Below the pieces are notes generated by a model, which worked only from the letters and a program-made list of their open reading frames with translations, did not search any database and had not been told where the DNA came from. Made by a program: the position numbers and the translations under genes. From contig NZ_BMMB01000005.1 in the NCBI RefSeq assembly GCF_014645615.1, positions 310,001 to 374,000 of the forward strand: a stretch of DNA of 64,000 nt, written 5' to 3'. Shown in pieces: positions 57,533 through 64,000 of this stretch (position 1 is the first letter of the stretch; every line of letters begins with the position of its first letter). This stretch comes from Paenibacillus hunanensis. GTDB taxonomy: Bacteria; Bacillota; Bacilli; Paenibacillales; Paenibacillaceae.

Positions 57533-57796
57533 AGTTCTCTTCTCTCCTTAGCCCAATGAAGCTGGAGCAGACAGACGATCGATAGTATTGATAGTATTCT
57601 ATGCCAGCTACCTATCGTCTCTATTCCAACTCGTTATTTGTTCTAGCTTATCGCATCTGCCTATCTGCTGGAAATAGCCTTGATCCATTTTTTTGTATAA
57701 AAATAACCCCTCGCTCCAGCAGCATCACTAGTAACGAAGGGAATTATTTTCTGAATCAAGGAATGACGGGTGCGAAGTAGCACTGAATTCGTCCTA

Positions 57797-58990
57797 TTAC
57801 AGCGCAGCTTCTGCCTGCTCCTGATTGTAAATCGCAACCTGATTCTTGCCGGCTCGCTTGGCATTATACAGCGCATGGTCGCTAAGCTCATACAGCGTGT
57901 TCATCTGAATATTGCGCTGTGCCTGTACAGAAACGACACCCAGACTGATCGTATACGGTACAGGTAGCACATGCGAATCACTGTTGGCTACCGTTAACCG
58001 AAGCTGCTCCGCAATGCCTCCTGCCTTCGCCTCATCTACATCTGGCAGCAGCACGGCAAATTCATCACCGCCATAGCGTCCGAAAATATAGCGCTCACCC
58101 GTAAGCTCCGACAGCCTTTCCTTCAATCGATCGGTCATATCCTGAAGCACACGATCCCCTGTAAAATGCCCATACGTATCATTAATCGTCTTATACGAAT
58201 CCACATCGAACAAAATAAACGACACCTGACTCTGCCGCATCGCTAGCTGATGAATCATATTCCGACTCTCGACCATAAACGTACGCCGATTCAGCACGCC
58301 GGTCATCTCATCATAGCTCGCAATCCGTAACAGCTCCGCATCTGCCTGCTCCTTGGACAGCAGCACATAGCCAGTATTGCCCAGAATCATAATCAGATAG
58401 AGCGCGATGAATGAGAAGCTTTGATACATCCCCTGCGTGAACAAGCCCACCTGATCACCAAGCTGAATCGCAGCCCCCGCCCGAAGCAATAGACTAAGCG
58501 CTACGATGCCGTACAGAATGCCCATCAGTCGCTTGAGCGTGGACGCGGCACGATCTGTCGTCATATAATACACCGGATAAAATAAGAACATCGCCGTTGC
58601 CACCGATGCGTACACGATACGAGCACCTTCCGATACACCTAACCCATAGATCAAGGCGAAGCCAGCAATACATATGACCGTGCCGATCAGATATAACCGT
58701 TTGAGCCGTTTGGAAAAGACCTGCTGTAGCATAAGCAGCGCGCTCGTCTCCAGTGCCGCACCCACGAATAGAAGCGTATTTGCTAATACAATCGACAATA
58801 GCTCTGGAACGACACCACGCACAATTAGCAATGCCCACGCAATCGCCTGGATGAGCTTGGATAGGAAAAAAGCATTGACCGAACGATCCGGCACCGTATG
58901 CTTACGATACGCATTAATTAGAATGACCGTAAAAATATGTCCAAACACAAGCGATATAAAAATCGTCTTCATATCCAGATTAAAGCTCAT
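57797..58990 (-). CDS. Membrane GGDEF diguanylate cyclase
   Basis: About 397 residues. Seven or so hydrophobic segments in the first 190 residues form a membrane sensor, followed by a GGDEF domain with the intact active site GRYGGDEFAVLLPD (GGDEF at about 306-310) and metal-site FILFDVDSYKTINDTYGH. Makes cyclic di-GMP. The inhibitory I-site RxxD expected just before GGDEF is absent (sequence there is GERY). The start is uncertain: I chose ATG 58990, but GTG or TTG starts up to 59029 are possible, and ribosome binding sites are poor. Confidence 0.88.
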   Translation of the reverse strand: MSFNLDMKTIFISLVFGHIFTVILINAYRKHTVPDRSVNAFFLSKLIQAIAWALLIVRGVVPELLSIVLANTLLFVGAALETSALLMLQQVFSKRLKRLYLIGTVICIAGFALIYGLGVSEGARIVYASVATAMFLFYPVYYMTTDRAASTLKRLMGILYGIVALSLLLRAGAAIQLGDQVGLFTQGMYQSFSFIALYLIMILGNTGYVLLSKEQADAELLRIASYDEMTGVLNRRTFMVESRNMIHQLAMRQSQVSFILFDVDSYKTINDTYGHFTGDRVLQDMTDRLKERLSELTGERYIFGRYGGDEFAVLLPDVDEAKAGGIAEQLRLTVANSDSHVLPVPYTISLGVVSVQAQRNIQMNTLYELSDHALYNAKRAGKNQVAIYNQEQAEAAL

Positions 58991-59153
58991 AATGGATTTC
59001 ACAACTCCGTGTTTTGCACGGCGCCTCAAGGTTAAAGCTGGTGAACAGGCGCAGCAATACGTACTTGCCAGCCTAAATGGATGACTGTGGACTCAGTATA
59101 CCACCTTTATCAACGGCAAAGCGTATCGTTACAAGCCTGTTACTACAAAAATT

Positions 59154-60749
59154 TTAGAGTGACTGCTCTCGATTTTGGAACTGTGCCAGCGCGGTATATT
59201 GCTGCTCCAGACTACGGAAGATCGACACATAGATCGGCAGTAGCTGATGATACACATGCGTATGCTCTGGCTTCGGCTCGTGCGCATGGGTGGAGCCGAT
59301 CATACTGGATACGATATCCAGCGATTCGATGCGCCCCATCCCGTACAGACCGAGCACAACAGCACCGAGACAGGAGCTTTCGATACTTTCCGGTACGATA
59401 ACCTCCTGATCAAAAATATCCGCCATCATTTGCCGCCAGAGGGAGGAACGAGCAAAGCCGCCTGTCGCATGAATTTTGGCAGGATGACCGATCTGTTCCT
59501 TCATCGCCAGCATAACCGTGTACAGATTGAAAATAACACCCTCCAGCACCGAGCGAATCATATGCTCCTTCCGATGCTTCATCGTCAGCCCGATAAAGGA
59601 GCCGCGCGCATCCGGGTTCCATAGCGGCGCACGCTCACCTGTCAGGTACGGATGGAATAACAGCCCTTCGGAACCTGCTGGTACCTGCTCGGCGATTCGA
59701 GTCAACACATCATAGGAATCAATACCGAGTCGCTTCGCCGTCTCTACCTCCGACGCGGCAAACTCATCGCGCACCCAGCGGAACAGCATTCCACCATTGT
59801 TCACCGGGCCGCCGATCACCCATTTATCCTCGGTCAGTGCATAACAGAAGATGCGTCCCTTCGGATCGGTGACCGGCTCATCAACGACTGTCCGAATCGC
59901 ACCACTCGTACCGATCGTCACAGCAACAACACCCGGCTCAATCGCACCTACCCCTAGATTAGACAGTACGCCATCGCTTGCGCCCACGATAAACGGAGTG
60001 TCCACCGATAAGCCCATTAGCATAGCCGCCTCTGGGTTCATTCCTGCCAGCTGATGCGTTGTTGGCACCGGGCGAGACAGCTTGGTTGCCGTAATGCCTG
60101 CAATATTCAGTGCTTCCGCATCCCAGTCCAGCTCTCGCAGATTGAACAGCCCCGTACAGGAAGCGATCGAATGATCGACCACATATTCACCGAATAGACG
60201 AAGGAATACATACTCCTTGATCGAAATGAATTTATATGTCCGTGCGACCAGATCAGGCTGCTCATCGCTCAGCCACATTAGCTTGGTCAAAGGCGACATC
60301 GGGTGAATTGGCGTGCCGGTACGCATATAGATGTCCTGTCCATTCAGCTCATGCTTGAGCTTACGTGCATACGCTGCACTACGATTATCCGCCCATGTGA
60401 TGCAGCGTGTCAGCGGCTTGCCCTGCTCGTCGACAGCAATCAGACTGTGCATCGCCGAGCTAAAGGAGACGAATAGCACCTGCTCAGGCGAAGTGCTGCT
60501 ATCCTTCATCACACCTGCAATCGTATCCATGACCGCACGTAGAATTTCATCAGGGTCTTGCTCTGCCGTTGACGGTGTTGGCGTGTACAGCGGATACCCG
60601 ATATTCGAGGTGGTCATGACCGTGCCATTTTCCTGAAATAAGACCGCCTTCGTACTCGTCGTACCGATATCAACCCCGATCATGCGCATAGCGCCTGGCT
60701 GTGCCTCGGTATGTGGTAATGATCCATTTCCATTCGCTGTATCGTTCAT
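59154..60749 (-). CDS. gntK: Gluconokinase
   Basis: A 531-residue FGGY-family kinase that makes 6-phosphogluconate from gluconate. IGVDIGTTSTKAVLF (phosphate 1 site), SSAMHSLIAVD, ITWADNRSAAYA, VGASDGVLSNLGVGA, VTIGTSGAIR and the C-terminal ATGGFARSSLWRQMMAD are typical of Bacillus GntK. The ATG at 60749 is nine bases from AAGAAGG; two earlier ATGs are too close. About 25 extra N-terminal residues precede the kinase fold. Last gene of the gnt operon. Confidence 0.93.
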   Translation of the reverse strand: MNDTANGNGSLPHTEAQPGAMRMIGVDIGTTSTKAVLFQENGTVMTTSNIGYPLYTPTPSTAEQDPDEILRAVMDTIAGVMKDSSTSPEQVLFVSFSSAMHSLIAVDEQGKPLTRCITWADNRSAAYARKLKHELNGQDIYMRTGTPIHPMSPLTKLMWLSDEQPDLVARTYKFISIKEYVFLRLFGEYVVDHSIASCTGLFNLRELDWDAEALNIAGITATKLSRPVPTTHQLAGMNPEAAMLMGLSVDTPFIVGASDGVLSNLGVGAIEPGVVAVTIGTSGAIRTVVDEPVTDPKGRIFCYALTEDKWVIGGPVNNGGMLFRWVRDEFAASEVETAKRLGIDSYDVLTRIAEQVPAGSEGLLFHPYLTGERAPLWNPDARGSFIGLTMKHRKEHMIRSVLEGVIFNLYTVMLAMKEQIGHPAKIHATGGFARSSLWRQMMADIFDQEVIVPESIESSCLGAVVLGLYGMGRIESLDIVSSMIGSTHAHEPKPEHTHVYHQLLPIYVSIFRSLEQQYTALAQFQNREQSL

Positions 60750-60874
60750 CGTCATCATCCTTCTTTCGTAAAATAAATATTGCTTTGATCATCCATATCG
60801 TTATCGTACAAAGCGGTCTTCTACTATACGGCTGACTTTGCTCCGTCACCCTCGCAGAAGCATCATGCCTAAAC

Positions 60875-60918
60875 AAAGTAAAGCAGCACGGGAAAGAAGC
60901 TCTTTCCCGCCCTGCTCA
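60875..60918 (-). terminator. Intercistronic hairpin between gntP and gntK
   Basis: Reverse strand: AGCAGGGCGGGAAAGA / TCTTTCCCGTGCTGCT just beyond the gntP stop, followed by a T-rich TTTACTTTGTTT. Could act as a partial terminator reducing gntK relative to gntP, or as a processing or stability site. Confidence 0.6.
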
Positions 60919-60930
60919 TTCGCTTTTATT

Positions 60931-62292
60931 TTATACAAACACACTCAAAATCATAATAAAGATCAAGCCGACCACTGACAAAATCGTCTCCATCACCGTC
61001 CATGACTTGAGCGTCTGCCCCACCGTCATGCCGAAGAATTCCTTGATCATCCAGAAGCCAGCATCATTCACATGAGACAGGATCAGCGATCCAGCACCTG
61101 TTGCCAGTACGACCAGCTCGACATTGACCCCGGTGCTCACCGCGAGCACGGGAGCAACAATCCCTGCCGCTGTCGTCATCGCTACAGTTGCCGAGCCTGT
61201 CGCTACACGGATCAACGCCGCAACCAGCCATGCAAACAGGATTACGTTAATGTGACTGTGGCTGGCAATATCCGCAATCGCTTTACCAACACCACTATCG
61301 ATCAGCACCTGCTTGAATGCACCGCCACCACCGATGATCAAAATGATACCCGCAGTTGGTGCCAGACATTCACTTGTGAATTTGGAAATATCGTCCTTGC
61401 TAAAGCCACGTGCAAAGCCCAGCGAGAAGAACGCGAATACTGCCGAGATCAGCAGTGCAATAATCTCATGACCGATAAATTCAGCTACATGAGTAAAGCC
61501 ATGTACTGCCTCTGGATCTACAATCGATGCAATCGATCCGGTCAGCATCAGGATAACAGGCAGCAAAATCGTAAACAGCGTAATACCAAAGCCCGGCAGC
61601 TCACGATCACCCTTGGAAGCAAATTGCTCGGCAAGCTCCTTCGGCGGCTGCACCTCAATGCGACTACCGATAAATTTACCGAAGATCGGGCCTGCAATAA
61701 TCGCTGTTGGCAAGCCAACGATCAATGAGTACAGAATCGTACGTCCCAGATTGGCATTGTATGCATCAATCGCAATCATCGGCGCTGGATGCGGTGGCAC
61801 CAGACCGTGTACGGTAGACAGACCTGCTAGAATCGGAATCCCGATCTTGAGCAGGGACAGACCTGTTTTACGTGCAACCAGAAACACAATCGGAATTAAC
61901 AAAATGAGTCCAACTTCAAAGAAAACCGGAATCCCGACGATAAAGCCGACCAGCATCATCGCCCAGTGCACACGCTTTTGACCAAAGCGATCAATCAGCG
62001 TGGTTGCGATACGCTCGGCACCACCGGATTCAGCCATCATTTTACCGAGCATCGTACCGAGACCGATAACGATGGCGATCGTACCAAGCGTGCCGCCCAA
62101 TCCACCTGTAACGGATTTGATCAGGTCTTGCGGATTCATCCCTGCCAGCAAGCCGAGCATCAGAGCAGACAGCAGTAGCGTAACGAACGGGTTCCATTTA
62201 AATTTGGCGATCAGCACGATCAGGAAGACGATCGCGATCAGCGTCCACACGAGCAGTGTGGCATTATGACTAAGTCCAAACAATTGATCCAA
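60931..62292 (-). CDS. gntP: Gluconate:H+ symporter (GntP family)
   Basis: A 453-residue membrane transporter of the GntP family with about 12-14 helices. VHGLVPPHPAPMIAIDAYNANLG and IIGGGGAFKQVLIDSGVG are family signatures, and AALIRVATGSATVAMTTAAG is the second conserved segment. The start is TTG at 62292, with GGGAGGT eight bases upstream. Brings gluconate into the cell for GntK. Controlled by a GntR-type operator and a cre upstream. Confidence 0.94.
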   Translation of the reverse strand: MDQLFGLSHNATLLVWTLIAIVFLIVLIAKFKWNPFVTLLLSALMLGLLAGMNPQDLIKSVTGGLGGTLGTIAIVIGLGTMLGKMMAESGGAERIATTLIDRFGQKRVHWAMMLVGFIVGIPVFFEVGLILLIPIVFLVARKTGLSLLKIGIPILAGLSTVHGLVPPHPAPMIAIDAYNANLGRTILYSLIVGLPTAIIAGPIFGKFIGSRIEVQPPKELAEQFASKGDRELPGFGITLFTILLPVILMLTGSIASIVDPEAVHGFTHVAEFIGHEIIALLISAVFAFFSLGFARGFSKDDISKFTSECLAPTAGIILIIGGGGAFKQVLIDSGVGKAIADIASHSHINVILFAWLVAALIRVATGSATVAMTTAAGIVAPVLAVSTGVNVELVVLATGAGSLILSHVNDAGFWMIKEFFGMTVGQTLKSWTVMETILSVVGLIFIMILSVFV

Positions 62293-62360
62293 GGAAATGA
62301 CCTCCCTATGAAAATTTTCAGATTCTTTTTTTGCAAATTTGAAATGTTTTTCGTAAGTGG

Positions 62361-62374
62361 ATAGAGCGCTTACA
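62361..62374 (-). promoter_or_regulatory. cre site upstream of gntP
   Basis: Reverse-strand TGTAAGCGCTCTAT fits the CcpA operator core (TGTAAGCGCT) with a weaker right half. It is about 70 bases before the gntP start. Confidence 0.55.
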
Positions 62375-62403
62375 ATAATGATTTAGTATGGTGGTTATTG
62401 TAT

Positions 62404-62417
62404 ACTTGTCGACAAGT
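62404..62417. promoter_or_regulatory. GntR operator palindrome
   Basis: Perfect 14-bp palindrome ACTTGTCGACAAGT. The Bacillus subtilis GntR operator has the same ACTTGT / ACAAGT arms (in ATACTTGTATACAAGTAT), and here ATA also precedes the palindrome. It lies between gntR and gntP and should be the site of the GntR encoded at 63049. Confidence 0.85.
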
Positions 62418-62480
62418 TGGAGCTGGTAAATGAATGTACTGGTGTATTTATATGCTTAGTGACTGGTGTGATGTGGAGTG

Positions 62481-62613
62481 GCACCACTCCGGTAAGGAAT
62501 AAGGGAACGGACTCGGGTGGAGCCGCGTGAATCTACGGATTAGGGATTTAATGTAGATTCACGCCCCTCCAAAATCGTCCTTTTCCCTTATTTCCTTACC
62601 TCCGTTCTGTGCG
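62481..62613 (+). repeat. Dispersed palindromic element, copy 4
   Basis: Same direction as copies 1 and 2. Arms carry paired changes: left GGTAAGGAATAAGGGAACGG and right TTTTCCCTTATTTCCTTACC, so two base pairs are swapped together. Core TGAATCTAC / GTAGATTCA also shows a paired change. Inner cassette GTGGAGCC / CCCCTCC as in copy 3. Confidence 0.92.
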
Positions 62614-62688
62614 GGTTGCAGCATGAAAGCGTTCGTTGAGCAAGTGTACCGCAATATTGGTGTGCTAGCGTGTTTGCTTCATGCTGCT
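62609..62688. repeat. Inverted repeat beside palindromic copy 4
   Basis: GCAGCATGAA and TTCATGCTGC form a perfect 10-bp pair about 60 bases apart, starting inside the end of copy 4. Confidence 0.65.
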
Positions 62689-63048
62689 CAACTCAAATAC
62701 GTATCTCTGTTAACAATGATATGTCCTGAAGGTTATTGGCACGGCTAGCATCATCAAACCTTTGAGAAGACTATAGACTGTTGGTCACGCATAGAGCTTA
62801 GATATTTAAATGTAATATCGTACACTATGAACGGAATCCTACTTGCAGAAAGCAACAGTATAGAACTCAGAGCTGGCAGATCGTAAGCTATAGTCTATAG
62901 TTTTCTTTTAGACAAGTGTCTGATTTTAATAGAGTATTATTTTGTTTATGCAACTCCATTTTATCCGAGTATAAAAGCATGCTAAGCAGTTCCTGTGTTT
63001 GTATAGCAAGAGTATAGAATAAACTGCAAACTGGCGTTCCTTGCTACT
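62689..63048. other. AT-rich intergenic region after gntR
   Basis: About 360 bases with small stems (AGACAAGTGTCT near 62912) but no clear terminator for gntR, so read-through into gntP is possible. No gene seen. Confidence 0.4.
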
Positions 63049-63720
63049 TTATGGCAGGGTGCGGCTTAGTGTTTGGGCGGAGTCCTTGAAATAATCGTCG
63101 ACGGCGCGGCGGATGACTTCGGCATCCTGTGAGCGTAGACCGTTTAGGATTTTGTAGTGCTTGTCGGCGACCCAGTTCATGCGTTCTGCTCCGGTTTGGA
63201 AGCCTTTTTCGGTAGTGATCAGGATGACGGTCATGACGATCTGGCGAATGCTGTTCCAGAGGTGGATCATGCGCTGGTGCTGTGCCTGCATGACGATCAT
63301 TTCGTGGAACATGAAGTCCTGATAGGCAAAATCTACATAATCGCCATGCTTGACGGCTAGCTTCATTTTGTCGATGGTTCGATCCAGTTGGACGAACAAT
63401 GCTTCATGATCGCCCTCGGCCAGACGGTGCTGGACAAAGCTTTCGATCAGGTAGCGCACATCGTACAGCTCGTTGACATCCTCCAGATTTAGTCCGAGCA
63501 CAACCGCGCCCATACGCTCCAAACGAATCAAGCCTTCGCTGGATAGTGCCTTGAGTGCATCACGTACAGGCGAGCGACTGCTACCGAAGTCAGCCGCGAT
63601 CCGATTTTCTGAAATGATCTCTCCCGGCTTGATCGTTTCATTTATAATTTGCAGTCTGAGCTCACAGGCAATCGCTTCTCCGCGAGAAGCGCCCTGTAGC
63701 CAGGCGGATGGATATTGCAT
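63049..63720 (-). CDS. gntR: Gluconate operon repressor GntR (FadR subfamily)
   Basis: A 223-residue regulator. Winged-helix domain at about 15-75 (IRAADFGSSRSPVRDALKALSSEGLI-like, with SENRIAADFGSSRSPVRDAL) and an FCD ligand domain after it (DVNELYDVRYLIESFVQHRL; FHEMIVMQAQHQRM with metal-binding His). The start at 63720 follows AAAGGGG; a longer frame to 63894 is not supported. Represses gntP and gntK until gluconate binds. It shares the strand with them but is separated by 756 bases. Confidence 0.9.
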   Translation of the reverse strand: MQYPSAWLQGASRGEAIACELRLQIINETIKPGEIISENRIAADFGSSRSPVRDALKALSSEGLIRLERMGAVVLGLNLEDVNELYDVRYLIESFVQHRLAEGDHEALFVQLDRTIDKMKLAVKHGDYVDFAYQDFMFHEMIVMQAQHQRMIHLWNSIRQIVMTVILITTEKGFQTGAERMNWVADKHYKILNGLRSQDAEVIRRAVDDYFKDSAQTLSRTLP

Positions 63721-64000
63721 CGTTAACGTCCCCTTTTGTGCATAATCGCTGATGAACAGGCAGGTGTACAGACAGAGAGCGACATGCATGCTGTATGAAT
63801 AGCTGTAGCTTATGCCGTACAGCCTCGCATCAATGTGACTTGCCATATAGTTCGATTTTAGCACAATCCGGTAAAGTGAATATAACGTTTTCAATGATCG
63901 ATCGCATCGTGCAGCTCATGGAGCAGGGAATCTATTCGTGCCTCCAGTGTAGCTCTAGTTATGCTGTAACGCCCCCTCTACCAAATGAGATCAAATCCGT
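63721..64000. other. Window end, upstream of gntR
   Basis: About 280 bases with the presumed gntR promoter. GTATAG- and TATAACG-like sequences are present but no clear pair of hexamers. A short open reverse frame at the edge is too small to judge. Confidence 0.35.

Overview
The window looks like chromosome of a Bacillota member, most probably Paenibacillaceae (Paenibacillus-like). Ribosome binding sites are strong AAGGAGG types, base composition is near 50% GC by eye, and the gene set fits: YesM/YesN two-component pair, copper-amine-oxidase-type stalk protein, DUF4132 giant protein, acetyl-branch diaminopimelate genes (dapH, dapL), gntRPK, YitT, YjgB and DUF6509. No rRNA, tRNA, CRISPR array, transposase or phage module was seen.

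Layout. 0-7 kb: a forward operon of two small unknown proteins, a 1684-residue DUF4132 protein and a DinB-fold protein. 7-17 kb: mixed single genes (ROK regulator, DUF3139, YwnB-like reductase, 3-hydroxyisobutyrate-dehydrogenase-like enzyme, guanylate-kinase-like protein, a second-type histidyl-tRNA synthetase, stalk-domain protein, DUF6509, NAD(P)-binding protein). 17-29.5 kb: a reverse-strand carbohydrate locus (yesN, yesM, ABC permeases, binding lipoprotein, GH95 fucosidase, zinc dehydrogenase, aldo/keto reductase) with two CcpA-type cre sites. 30-34 kb: potABCD polyamine importer. 34.7-42.6 kb: PatA-like aminotransferase, sigma-D chemoreceptor, YitT, dapL, an Imm8-like gene and dapH. 43-45 kb: a lower-GC patch with a PadR regulator and its membrane partner. 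45-53 kb: ilvE, methyltransferase, YjgB, NAD(P)-binding protein, pepT, YxjG-like methionine synthase. 53.6-59 kb: cysteine-cluster protein, two tandem soluble chemoreceptors, aminotransferase, diguanylate cyclase. 59-64 kb: gluconate operon gntR-gntP-gntK.

How genes work together. The GH95 enzyme has no signal peptide, so the ABC importer probably brings in fucosylated or L-galactosylated glycans for cytoplasmic hydrolysis. The neighbouring aldo/keto reductase and zinc dehydrogenase suggest oxidative use of the released sugar. DapH, DapL and the PatA-like enzyme can supply the acetyl branch of lysine and cell-wall synthesis. The gluconate genes carry both a GntR-type operator and a cre.

Most notable non-coding structure: (1) a leader-peptide attenuator in front of the histidyl-tRNA synthetase gene, with two His codons just before the leader stop and a chain of mutually exclusive hairpins ending in a terminator; (2) a family of about 130-bp imperfect palindromes, four full copies and one half copy, with compensatory changes between arms; (3) perfect 6- or 7-bp tandem arrays at four intergenic sites, two of them sharing the same unit.
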